Below, piece after piece: positions 39,587 to 49,419 of a DNA stretch of 64,000 nt; the stretch's first letter is position 1; each line of letters opens with the position of its first letter. Source of the stretch: Adineta vaga (taxonomy: Eukaryota > Rotifera); assembly GCA_021613535.1 (NCBI GenBank), contig CP075495.1, positions 14,322,001-14,386,000 on the forward strand, written 5' to 3'. A model generated the notes under the pieces. The model saw nothing but the letters and a program-made list of their open reading frames with translations. It was not told where the DNA came from and did no database searches. A program made the position numbers and the translations under genes.

Positions 39587-40102
39587 ATGTGGATAATTGC
39601 ACATCGTCATTCAATATTTCTTCTCGTCAACGTAATGTTTAATCTAGTGACAGACATTCACTCGATTCCAACTACTGTTTCATCGCTTAGTCAATCAACA
39701 GATAGTATTTATAATCAGTTAATTAACGGACAGAATTTGATTGTTCATGAGCAAAGTGGAGTTATTTTTAATCGAGTTGGATATTATTACGAAATAGACG
39801 ATATATTCGGGCTAACTGTAACCGTACCTGTTACTCAATATCTTTGCCCTATTTTACCTATGGAGCAAGTAGAAAAATTGAGGCTATGTGTTGATTATCA
39901 GGAATCATTTCGTAGTAAACTTGACCAGGAAGACGTTTCAAGTCATTCTTCACTCTTTGACTTTTTGAATTCGACTAATAGCACTCGATTTTCTGCCGAA
40001 AAAATACCTATCAAAACTCGTCATCATCATCATCATCGTATTAAACGCGCGTTACCAATAATTATTGGTGTTGCATTAGGCGCTTTCAGATTACTTTTTT
40101 AG
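39587..40102 (+). CDS. Envelope-like fusion glycoprotein, N-terminal part
   Basis: 171 codons. It starts with a signal peptide (hydrophobic core in the first ~28 residues), followed by an ectodomain segment with two Cys and a NST glycosylation site. A His-run leads to a furin-type basic motif (RIKR, residues 151-154, bases 40037-40048), which is immediately followed by a hydrophobic Gly/Ala/Ile-rich segment with the character of a class I fusion peptide. The frame then closes at a TAG (40100-40102) directly after a run of six T. The downstream frame continues the expected protein architecture, so this is the small N-terminal (F2-like) part of a two-frame gene. Similar proteins are envelopes of errantivirus/gypsy-type retroelements and baculovirus F proteins; the exact relative is not determined. 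Confidence 0.7.
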   Translation: MWIIAHRHSIFLLVNVMFNLVTDIHSIPTTVSSLSQSTDSIYNQLINGQNLIVHEQSGVIFNRVGYYYEIDDIFGLTVTVPVTQYLCPILPMEQVEKLRLCVDYQESFRSKLDQEDVSSHSSLFDFLNSTNSTRFSAEKIPIKTRHHHHHRIKRALPIIIGVALGAFRLLF

Positions 40103-40107
40103 GAGGT

Positions 40108-41604
40108 ATGACAATGTATAACACAATAAAAGAAGCGCAGTTGAGTAATCGTGTGTCACAGATTCAACAATATGTTTCTGAAACGAACAAGCAGCTACAT
40201 AGTTTAGAAGTTTCTGTATTAACTAATACGAACAGTACAGTTCAACTAGCACGCTCATTTAATACGGCTCAAGAAAACATGGAGAATATGCGAACTACCA
40301 TGGAAACTATTGTTAAACATGTTTCCCGCCTCGATTATTTTGCCGAGGCACAAACACGCTATAATTTGAAAACGCATGCAGCACATGTTTATGAAAGTAT
40401 AAAAAATTCTATGCGTCGTATTGAGCGCAACGATTTGAACTTGGACTTCGTCGGAATGACAGAACAAAATGAGATTATCGAAATCGCATATCATCGTCTG
40501 AAGAATTCGGTACCCAGTGCTCGAGAATCAAAGGCCACATTTGTATCGCGCATGCTTTTTGCGCAGACAGTGCAGTTTTTTCCATCAGAAAATTTTACAC
40601 ACAGAAACGAAACTATGGAATATTATCCACAACACCTCGGTAATGTTGTATTTACATGTTATTTTTCAGTTCTTAAGACTAATGCTTTTGATAAGATGCA
40701 GATTTATAAACTTATCGCCTTGCCGTTCTTTACCGCTAAGGAAGAATTCGGAAACGAACTTTTTGGATTGCCAAAAATAATAGGCGTATCCAGTGGTGGA
40801 TACATTGAATGGCGAGAAATTGCTCAACAATCAGTATGCGATTTTGGAGATTATACAGTTTGTCGAGATCCGCCCATTGTTCAGAAACGCATTAATAACA
40901 TGTGCTTAGAACAGTTAATTTCTACCAAACGTTCATTTCACTGTCGAGTTCAAAAATCTACTTACTCTTCTCCGTATTTTCAGAAAATAGCCTCTAATAT
41001 AATAGCATTATCAACTAGAACACCGCTAAAGTGCACCACAACTGGAGGTTATCACACTTTCACAAACTTGAGCATAGTTCGTATGGATTGTAATGATACT
41101 TTTTACTGTGAGGGTAACATAAACTTTATCGGAGACAAGCGCTGTAAGACACTGGAACCATATATTATAAAAACAATAAATGAAGAAGTTATTCCAGTAA
41201 TTGATTCGATTCGTCCGCTAAATATTAGTCTACCCAAAGTTTATCCATTTGCTTCAGATAAAAATCTGGTACTCACTTTAGAAGAGCAAATGAGAATTCA
41301 AGAAAAGAATATAATAGAAACAGAAAAAACCGGTAACAATCTGTTGCAACTAGCAAATCTAAGTACAACAAGACCTACAGTAGTCATCATCATTGTTGCG
41401 GTCAGTGTTCTTGCTATATTGATCATTCTCGTCGCGATCTTTTTCATCTATCGATGTCGTCGGAACGGCAGCACATCTCCTACATCAATCGTGAACATTG
41501 ATACTACAGCAAATCATCCGATTAAATCAACATCAACAGCAACACAAGAGAATTTTGGCAGCCTTTATGACCTGTTATCAGCATTTGCCAAAAACAAAAA
41601 ATAA
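40108..41604 (+). CDS. Envelope-like fusion glycoprotein, C-terminal (F1-like) part
   Basis: 498 codons in the -1 frame relative to the upstream part; the two are 5 bp apart and the first ATG here is probably not the natural start. In order: a long heptad-repeat coiled-coil region (about residues 10-100), a central ectodomain with many Cys and N-glycosylation sites, a membrane-proximal helical stretch, one transmembrane helix (about 423-448, Ile/Val-rich) and a cytoplasmic tail of about 50 residues starting with Arg/Cys. It ends at TAA followed by AATAAATAAATAAA, a plausible polyadenylation context. The layout is that of a class I membrane fusion protein. Whether it is expressed is unknown. 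The frame break could be a mutation, an assembly error in the T tract, or an unrecognised expression strategy. Confidence 0.7.
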   Translation: MTMYNTIKEAQLSNRVSQIQQYVSETNKQLHSLEVSVLTNTNSTVQLARSFNTAQENMENMRTTMETIVKHVSRLDYFAEAQTRYNLKTHAAHVYESIKNSMRRIERNDLNLDFVGMTEQNEIIEIAYHRLKNSVPSARESKATFVSRMLFAQTVQFFPSENFTHRNETMEYYPQHLGNVVFTCYFSVLKTNAFDKMQIYKLIALPFFTAKEEFGNELFGLPKIIGVSSGGYIEWREIAQQSVCDFGDYTVCRDPPIVQKRINNMCLEQLISTKRSFHCRVQKSTYSSPYFQKIASNIIALSTRTPLKCTTTGGYHTFTNLSIVRMDCNDTFYCEGNINFIGDKRCKTLEPYIIKTINEEVIPVIDSIRPLNISLPKVYPFASDKNLVLTLEEQMRIQEKNIIETEKTGNNLLQLANLSTTRPTVVIIIVAVSVLAILIILVAIFFIYRCRRNGSTSPTSIVNIDTTANHPIKSTSTATQENFGSLYDLLSAFAKNKK

Positions 41605-42179
41605 ATAAATAAATTGAATATTATCCTGTTATATGTCTTGTTTCATATTTGTTTCTGTAATCTGTTTCTTTTTGTTCATTCGTTATTCATAAAATATTAA
41701 CTGGCTTACTCAACGCTAATTTTTCAGCATATCATTCTGTCCTACTGTTTCGTATCTCCACGAAGCTACCATCACAATTCAAATCAGAATAAGTTTTAGA
41801 GCAGGTAATTAAGATAGATAGCGTTCACCAAGAGATTCAAAACATCTATCATATATAACGATACCGATGATGAGAAAAATATTCACGAGGAATCTTCGTT
41901 TAAATAATAAACAAATATATATTACCACGTACAACGGATATGACATTCGAAGTATTGGCATCTTATACATCGTATTAGAAAGTACTGATCTAAGAGGCAC
42001 TTAACATTATCTACGAACAGACGCCACCGATTAGTTTCAGGAGCTCACTTGAAACAGTTTCGGAAACGGCTATGGCACAGCTATGTTAAACAGATTCAAG
42101 CTTTTAGAGGCTAAAAAATAACATTTTTGGATTCTCTTTGATATGGTTTGAACTCTGGAATATCTGAGGACATCATTCT
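41605..42179. other. 3' part of element core, no gene seen
   Basis: Between the envelope stop and the right arm. Polyadenylation-like AATAAA motifs occur right after the stop (41602-41616). No coding signature; the minus-strand frame at 41809-42000 is hydrophobic but unsupported. Confidence 0.5.
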
Positions 42180-43427
42180 ATAGAGCTCGTCGAGTTCTAC
42201 TTGGAACACTGGTTGAAACACTTGGAACATGTTCCTAGGCGAATCGGGAAACGAATTACCTCAAGATCCTAGTGAAAATCCTGTAATTTGCAGTTTTCTC
42301 TAGTCTGGTTTGACCTATAGAGTTTTGCTTGGTGTCAATCGATAGAGCTCATCGAGTTGTACTTGGAACACTGGTTGAAACAATTGGAACATGTTCCTGG
42401 GCGAATCCGAAGAGAAAATACTCGGTTTTGGGGTTCTGCGGGGTTTTCGGCATTTTTAAGGGTTAAGAGAGGGTCTCATTGAAAAAGTCACAACTACAAA
42501 ATTATAGAGCTCGTTGAATTCTACTTGGAACAATAGTTGAAACACTTGGAACATGTTCCTGGACGAATCGGGAAAGGAAATACTCGTTTTTGGGGGGGTG
42601 TTTGGCATTTTTGAGGGGTAAGAGAAGGTCTCATTGAAAAAGTCACAATTACAAAATTGTAGAGCTCGTCGAGTTCTACTTGGAACACTGGTTGAAACAA
42701 TTGGAACATGTTCCTGGGCGAATCGGCGGAGGAATTACTCCTCAGATCGCATAAATCCCCTTGAAAAACCCGGTATTTTGCAGTTTTCTTTGGTCTGGTT
42801 TGACCTACAAAGGTTTTCTTGGTGTCAGTCGATAGATCTCGTTGAGTTCTACTTGGAACACTGGTTGGAACACTGGTTGGAACATGTTTTGGGGAATCCA
42901 GAGAGAAAGTAGTCCTTTTTTCGGGTTCTCGTGGGTTTTTGGCATTTTTGAGGGCTAAGAGAGGGTCAGATTGAAAAAGTTCCAATTACAAAATTGTAGA
43001 GCTCGTCGAGTTCTACTTGGAACTCAAATGGAACATCTGGAACATGTGTCTAGGCGAATCGGGAAAGGAAATACTTGGTTTTGGGGGGATTTTGGCATTT
43101 TTGAGGGCTAAGAGAGGGTCTGATTTAAAAAGTCACAATTACAAACTTGTAGAGCTCGTCGAGTTCTACTTGTAACTGTATTGGAACACTTATAGCATGT
43201 TCCTAGGCGAATCGGCGGAGGAATTACTCCTGAAATCGTATAAATCCCCTTGAAAAACCCGGTATTTGGCAGTTTTCTCTGGCCTGGTTCGACCTACAGA
43301 GTTTTTCTTGGTGTCATTCGATAGAGCTCGTCGAGTTCTACTTGGAACACTGGTTGGAACACTTGGAACATGTTCGTGGGCGAATCGGCAATGAAAAAAC
43401 TCGAATCTGGTGCCAACTTCCCTTACG
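42180..43427. repeat. Right inverted arm, tandem unit array
   Basis: Reverse complement of the left arm with eight units (anchors near 42230, 42388, 42550, 42704, 42881, 43041, 43195 and 43367). The outer units match the left arm almost base for base: comparing the first ~270 bp by eye I found one difference. The inner part lacks three units present on the left (those near 38262, 38596 and 38748). Confidence 0.88.
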
Positions 43428-43438
43428 TGTCGTTCATA
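43428..43438. repeat. Right target-site duplication (11 bp)
   Basis: TGTCGTTCATA, identical to 37231-37241, immediately after the outer end of the right arm. Confidence 0.9.
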
Positions 43439-44002
43439 CTGGTTTCTTTTTACGAAAGAATATTTTCGTTTTCGATATATTTGTTAGGTTATATATAAAA
43501 TATATTCCTAGAGATTTCGTTTGACTGATAGTTATAAACGAACTGTTGATGAAAGAGTGTATTTCAAAATATTTTTATGTATTGTATCTACCTGATTGTT
43601 TGTCTTAATACAGAAGGAAAGAAAATTTGATGTCCCGCACATCCTGTTTAGAGAAGAAATCTCTTTCTTTCAATATAAAATTCAATGTCTCGCATGTCCC
43701 GCTCATAAAAAAATCTATCTATTTTTTTTGCAAAACTAATTCTCTCTCTTTCTCTTTTCTATTTTCATAAATTTTCGATGTCCCATACATAAAACACCTG
43801 TCTACTTATACAAAAATCAACATCCTCTTTATAAAACAATCATTTAACGATTCATAACTTAATTAAGTAGATTATAATTGTTTTCTTTAACTTTAATATA
43901 CAATTATCAATTCTATTTTTCCTCTCTACAAATAAAAATATAGATTTAGATAGTAGTTTTCTATATTCCAATCTCAACTAAATTCCCTAATCGACTGCCA
44001 CA

Positions 44003-44151
44003 TATAGTTAGTGAGACTGTGTATGTGGTGACCAAATTCATATCAACGAACAGATCTTGGTGTACAGTCAGTGAAACTGTGTATCTGGCGACCACATACA
44101 CAGTCTCACTGACTATATATTAAGATCTGTTCATTGACATGAATCTGGTCA
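44003..44151. repeat. Nested inverted repeat
   Basis: Block A (44003-44029, TATAGTTAGTGAGACTGTGT...) and block B (44029-44058, ending CGAACAGATCTT) are followed by a variant of A in direct orientation (44063-44090). A' (44091-44117) and B' (44122-44151) then appear as reverse complements. The A-variant and A' alone can form a hairpin of about 23 bp with two mismatches and a 3-nt loop. Confidence 0.85.
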
Positions 44152-44315
44152 CTTGATGAATGGTCAGTTTGAGTTAGGTTTTGGGCTGAGATCCTTGATC
44201 AGTGATGATACGATGGATGGATGATATATATTTTATCAAGAAAAGTCCCTACATGAAAGTCCCTAAGTCAAAAAGTCCCTATCTGTTCACCAGAATCAGC
44301 AATTATGGACTTATC

Positions 44316-44331
44316 GTCCCTACGTAGGGAC
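44316..44331. repeat. Perfect 16-bp palindrome
   Basis: GTCCCTACGTAGGGAC, preceded by three direct AAGTCCCTA motifs in the 80 bp upstream. Confidence 0.85.
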
Positions 44332-44694
44332 TAATGTACTGATGTTTCTGGGGACCAGAAAGTAGGGCAAAGTATAGTCATCCCTGAATGGTTGAATTTC
44401 TCTTAAAAATAAACTTTTATTCGTCGATGCTTTACTTTATTTTTGTGAATTTAGAATAAATCATCATGAACCAGAACTTCTTTTATATCGTCGTAGTGAT
44501 ATCATATTTTGAAAAGAAAGATTTTATTTTTAGACATTGTCTGTATATATGTTTTGATTTGTTATAAGTACATCTCTTTTTTTCTGTCGTTGAATAAATA
44601 CGAAAGTTATTGAGAGAAATTATTATTATTATAGATGAAGAAATAAGCAAAACAATATTTCAATAATTGAAAATTGATTGAATTAGTTTTGGTT

Positions 44695-47556
44695 TCAGTT
44701 TTTCTTTTTACAACAATATTTCCGACTAACGAATCCAAGACAACATAGAACGCCAAGACCCATTGTTGCATAACCGCCATATCTATATAAATAATTCTTC
44801 ATGAATTTGTTTTCTGAGACAAAGACTAACTTAAGTATTTTTTGTTGTGATTCAGGTAATTTTTCATACCATTGCATAACAGTAAAATTCGATTCTTGAC
44901 CTTTTCCATCATTAAATTCATACTTTTCCTTTTCAGTTGTTGGTGATGGTGGTTCCTATTGAACAAGATTAACAAAGGAAACTTCTCAAAGAATCAATTT
45001 GTTACTATATTCGGTTGTTCTGCAGTTAGAGATTTTCCAGTTAAACCACCTTCAGTAAATATTCTCACAAGAAATTGACCTTCTTTGTCTGATTCATAAG
45101 TCGATGGAATGAGAATATAATTGCCAGGTTTAACACGAAATCGTCCTGTTACTTCACGTTTATTAATATAAGCTCCTGACAAAATTCAATTGAATTCTAT
45201 GAATAAAGAGACGATCTTGTTCTATTCCATTGATTACCTGTATCACCTTGTCGTTCAAGATCTTTTGGATAAAGTTTATATCCTTGTTCAATTTGTGATA
45301 CAATAATTGAATCTTTAATCTATGAATAATATTTCATTGTCTATAGTCAATGAGTTCGTATGTGTTATCAACGAAAAGAGAGAGGGAGACAAACTCGATA
45401 TAAACGTAGATTTATATACTCTTCCGCTTGTTGTACACGAGTTTGTTGGCGTTTTTGACGTGTATATTTTTGTAGACAAGCACAGATCACTGTACAAAGA
45501 CCATCACCACTTTCAATATCAGTTCTTGTTACATTAATTAAGTATTGTGGATTAGTAAAGAAATTTTCTATAAAATCAAATCAATATTTTTTTTCCTAAT
45601 GAAAGATTAAAAACAAAAAAAAATATATCAACCGATTCTGCCTTGTCCACATCCACCTGCTGTTTGTCCTTTGATCCAAGCACCATCGAATTGAGTTTGA
45701 TGCCAAGTAATCAGTTTTCCCTTTTTGAATAGAGTAATACATAGTTATATGGACATTCGATACAGTTTGTACTTACTTGTTGAGCATTGAGTTGTCCTTC
45801 GAATGAATCAGGTGATAGATTACAAATCTGCACTTGTTCGAAATGTTTCAACCAATCTGAATAAAGCATCCTAATTCATAATTTATATCAATCATACAAA
45901 TGAAAATCGATGAATTAACATTCAAATACCAGAATTCTCCATCAGCTTGTTTTTGATAATGTAATTGTTCTCTCGTATGTGTATCTACTTTATTCCAATT
46001 ATTTATATCGCTAATAATGAGAAGAAATAATTATGAAAAAAAAAAGAAATCATATAGTCATACCCATCACTCCAAGCACCATTCCATTCAGCTTCATTAC
46101 CCCATGGATTTCGACAACGAACTAATTGAACTATTTCACCATTTATAAGTTTAACACGAACAGCAGCAGTTACAGCGTATGCATGACCTTTTATAAGACC
46201 ATTTGCCATTTTAGCTTCATGTTCATTTGGATCCGGCTTAAAAAACGAATGAATTACGAGGAAAACTAATTGAAATGTTCGACATACAGTAATTGAACAA
46301 CCAACCATAGCATCATGTTTTAATGCTGTACCCATTGTTTGCCAAAATTGATCTCTGTCCTTTATATCTTTTGTATTGAATGATTCTTCTATTCCTCCTA
46401 GTTAATTACAATAAACTATATAATTGATAATATTTTCGTTGGAAATCATTCACCAGTCATGTCGATTAAAGCATCGGTAGTTTGTCCCGCATCCGTACCT
46501 TCATATGAAAAACTCAGTCTACAAATCAAATACACATCATGAAAAATATTCCTTTCAAAATCGCTTTTCATTGTATGTGTTCTGCTATTTCTCTATTTAT
46601 AACTTTTATATGCAAATTCATGTCATTGCACAATATCAATCAGTAACAGTTTAATAACCATGTCACAGTATACATTCTCTTAATGGTTGGCATATAGCTG
46701 TTCGCTTCCTTCGTAATACACTGGTCCGTATATCAATCTTTCACATTGGAAATCCAGGTTCAATCCCTGGCGAAAAATGAGCGAACGCGCAACCCAGCTA
46801 GTTCTTTTTGCTTTTTGTAAATTTACTTTGCATAAGCTTTTTCAAGTAGAGCGGCCCAAAATTCATTTGATTCTTTTATATTTTGACAAAATATCAATCG
46901 ATTATTTCTTGTTGGCAGATAATCATCGACAACAACATCAACCCATTTTCCAAATTGCCAAAATCGAAAATGAAAGATGCCTATATTCAGAATGAAAAAA
47001 AAAACATTTTAAATCTAGCTGTAGATTCTGAAAAGAGTGAAAAATGATACCAGAATAATATTTCTTATCGAAAGTTTGATCCAGTGGACATACACGTTCA
47101 AATATTGTAGCATTTTGTGTAATCATACTAACAGCAGATATAAACCAACAATTACCTAGGTTCAATTCATAATAGAAAGTTTTCGTTTCAAAAGAAATGC
47201 TTCAATCTACCCAATTGACCTTGATCAAGATCGAATCGATTTGCTTCATTTACAATAAACTGAGGATTTGAACAAATTTCCTACTAATGAACAAATTGAA
47301 ATCAAATTGAACTATGATTGTATACACTTGCATATGGACGTTTCCAAATCACATGATCAAGCATTGAATTAAAACCCAGAGTATAATAGAGTGACGATTT
47401 TGTATTGGCAAATTCACGATCGTTAAAGAGATTTGTAGAATTATATTGTTGTTTTAATTCCGAATATATTTGATTTCTATATGGATGTAAGGTTGTCTTA
47501 AAGATCGAATAAATGAGACTTAGATTTAATTATTTAATCATACATACTTGATTCAT
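44695..47556 (-). CDS. Atypical calpain-family cysteine protease with C-terminal membrane segment
   Basis: Multi-exon. The start is ATG 47554-47556, encoding Met-Asn-Gln before a short intron, then [18 protein letters not shown]. The catalytic core shows [15 protein letters not shown] (nucleophile Cys), GHAYAVTA (His) and [17 protein letters not shown] (Asn), the complete calpain triad, Ca2+-dependent in classical members. Exons at about 44.99-45.7 kb carry the C2-like domain III ([30 protein letters not shown]). No penta-EF-hand domain follows. Instead, after an acidic Lys/Glu-rich linker, the last exon (44695 to about 44955) ends with a hydrophobic stretch ([15 protein letters not shown]) and a basic Cys/Lys tail, like a tail anchor. 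The intron at about 46.55-46.94 kb is much longer than the others and contains a tRNA-like sequence. Family assignment is firm; membrane anchoring is inferred from hydrophobicity. Confidence 0.9.
46700..46778 (+). tRNA. tRNA-like sequence, Glu(TTC)-type, probably degenerate
   Basis: On the strand opposite the calpain gene and inside its long intron. A good T arm (CCAGG 46754-46758, loop TTCAATC, CCTGG 46766-46770) forms a B-box-like GGTTCAATCC. An anticodon arm (TCAAT 46733-46737, 7-nt loop CTTTCAC, ATTGG 46745-46749) reads TTC with U33 and A37. The acceptor stem pairs only partly (TTCG with CGAA) and the D-arm region is too long and unconvincing. It is therefore best read as a tRNA pseudogene or the head of a tRNA-derived SINE. 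Confidence 0.3.
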
Positions 47557-47957
47557 TTTCTTTAATAAGATCGGTATTAGAATATGATATGAAATATTAA
47601 CACAAACGAACTTTTATTTTTTTTGGCGCTTGCTTTCAATTTTATTAAAGACTAAATAATCAGCTGTCTTTAACAATACGTTCCGTTTACAAATAGGAAC
47701 AAAAGGCGAAACGTAACTGGATTCAATGCATAGATACTTCTAGTACAATTCAACGCTGAATATGAATACATCGTCGCAGGACGATATTATTCTGTTAGTC
47801 ATTCTTAAAACATCGTGATGCATGATTTCTTAGTGCATCACAATGATTAACAAAACATGTATGAATATCTTTATTAGAACGAAAAAGAAATCGATCATCA
47901 TCAGTATCGCTTCATCACCATCACTAAAAGGTCGTTTGATAATTTGTTCATATGATT
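47557..47957. other. Intergenic, no gene seen
   Basis: Short gap between the calpain start and the stop of the two-TM protein gene, both on the minus strand. It should contain the calpain promoter. No repeats or coding signature seen. Confidence 0.5.
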
Positions 47958-48691
47958 TCACCTGATATAATCTTTACTGGTATACGATTGCACACTATTC
48001 TGTTGCTGTTGAAGTATTTCTTGTTTAACCAACCGAATGGCAAGAAAGAAAAGAAGAATACTGAGTAATATACATAATCCACCACATGAAAGAAGAATAA
48101 CAGCTACAGTCGAGCTTGGTTTATCCCATTGAGCAACTGTTGGATGTCTAGTATCGTACCAACATGAATATGATGAACCCACCTAAATAAAAGAAAAGTT
48201 TGTCTCCAAATCAGAAATAGGAAAACGAATATTATCTTCTCAAGTGCATGATTAAAGTATATTTACTATCAAGTCTTTCTCATCAAAAGTCATTGTTTGA
48301 AATGACTTCAGTACAACTCTACTCGATATACAATCGTTCTCTTCGAATAATGCGTTACCTCATATTCCTTCGCTTTGTTGAGAGCATCTATATACGAACG
48401 ATATCGTCGTTCACTTTCAACCAATGCAAATGTCGTTTGATTTGCACCATACAGCGCATTCCATGTTGGACCATAACAAGTATACCAATAATATCTTGAT
48501 TTACATTGATAAGTTTTATAAGATCCACTTTGAACTAGGCACATACTATTGCCATAGTATTTTACTTTGGGACTTTCCTTTCCAAAGAGAATACCGCCAA
48601 CAATCAACAGTGTAAATGCACCAGCTAGAAAGAGAATGAAAAATATGATGCAGAGAACTGCCTTCGGATCTTTAATTTTGTGAGTGGCCAT
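47958..48691 (-). CDS. Small two-transmembrane protein with cysteine-containing ectodomain
   Basis: Two exons (48359-48691 and 47958-48182) with a 176-nt GT-AG intron give 185 codons. Topology: short basic N-terminus (MATHKIKDPKA), TM1 (about 13-37), an extracellular domain of about 90 residues with an NQT sequon and paired Cys (MCLV, QCKSRYYWYTC, SCWYDTRHP), TM2 (about 137-162, VILLSCGGLCILLSILLFF), and a Gln/Ser-rich cytoplasmic tail. The fold of two TMs around a Cys-stabilised loop with a C-x-Y-D motif before TM2 recalls BK-channel beta subunits, but similarity is weak and I do not assign it. ATG 48689-48691 is the only sensible start. Confidence 0.75.
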
Positions 48692-49419
48692 GAAGAATAA
48701 TTGATAAATTCAAAAATAAAAGAAAAGTAACGTTTAGTTAGTCATTTCATCTTACTTATATAGATTTTGTGAATAAATACGTCATTTAATAATCATTCCT
48801 TATCATTTCGAGAGGTAGATGACGAAAATGACGTATACGGATAGGCAAGAAAGGTGTATTTGAGTTTTACAAAGGATAAAATTCGTTCTAATGTGAAAGA
48901 AAATTTTGTTTGCATCAAATATCAAATGATCTTTCAAAATACGACACAATATATTCTTTTATTGTTCTCTACACATAGAAAACAAATGGTACGTTCAATC
49001 ATCGTTTGGATCTTTAATTTTGTGTTCATTTGTCTATCTTTTAGTAGATATACCAGAAACTAAATAGTTATTGAACATGTATACGTTATCATTTAAGATA
49101 TTCGATACTAGTTTTAATGTAACATAACCAATATCAGAGAATATACAGTTTTCATATGACAATGATTTAAAATTCAGTTACGAATACTTTAAGTTTAGAT
49201 AAGATTATTACTCATGAATATTTAAAGAACTGTATTGATGATTTGAGAGATGATTCGTTATACAAAAAAAAATAAAATAAATAAAAATCACGAAAAAAAT
49301 AGCACTTGAAAGGCGTTCGTTTGAAAGAGGAAAAAAATGTAGATTTAGAAAATCGAAGAGAAAAGGTTTGAAATATTTATCAATAAAAATTAGTAGGACG
49401 ATAGAAAATCAACTCTCTT
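48692..49419. other. Intergenic, no gene seen
   Basis: AT-rich gap between the two-TM protein start and the TRPM stop. No coding or repeat signature. It presumably includes the promoter of the former and the 3' UTR of the latter. Confidence 0.5.

Larger units (their letters stand above)
37242..43427. mobile_element. Foldback-type element carrying an envelope-like gene
   Basis: A 6,186-bp element. Its ends are inverted copies beginning CGTAAGGGAAGTTGGCACC and it is bounded by an 11-bp duplication. The long arms are arrays of 152-173-bp units, and the roughly 3.2-kb core has a TATA box, a secreted/transmembrane fusion-glycoprotein gene in two frames and an A/T-rich 3' end. No transposase, integrase, reverse transcriptase or DNA polymerase is seen, so it is probably mobilised in trans. 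The architecture (long TIRs made of tandem repeats, a single internal gene, 9-11-bp target duplication) is like foldback/Mutator-related elements. LTR retrotransposons are excluded because the terminal repeats are inverted, and Polinton/Maverick is unlikely given the missing polymerase and the TSD length. The element is visibly less AT-rich than its surroundings. Confidence 0.85.
43439..44694. other. Intergenic with hairpins and short repeats
   Basis: No gene seen. Spaced copies of GATGTCCC(G/A)CA/TACAT-like sequence occur near 43630, 43686 and 43780. A nested inverted repeat is at 44003-44151, and AAGTCCCTA motifs near 44243-44280 precede a perfect 16-bp palindrome at 44316-44331. The remainder is the probable 3' UTR of the calpain gene. 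Confidence 0.5.

Noticed and set aside
40095-40101. Programmed -1 frameshift at TTTTTTA in the envelope gene
   Set aside because: The heptamer is present but not in the phase required relative to the upstream frame, and no downstream stimulatory structure was evident; left open only as an untested possibility.
37684-42985. Matching 154-codon open frames in the two arms (37684-38148 plus, 42521-42985 minus) and similar shorter ones
   Set aside because: They are mirror images created by the inverted arms, are composed of the tandem unit translated, and show no domain; the frame persists only because the unit length permits it.
37242-43427. LTR retrotransposon interpretation of the env-bearing element
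   Set aside because: The terminal repeats are inverted, not direct; there is no gag-pol, primer binding site or polypurine tract; and the target duplication is 11 bp.
37242-43427. Polinton/Maverick or virus genome
   Set aside because: No DNA polymerase B, integrase, packaging ATPase or capsid gene, and the element is too small.
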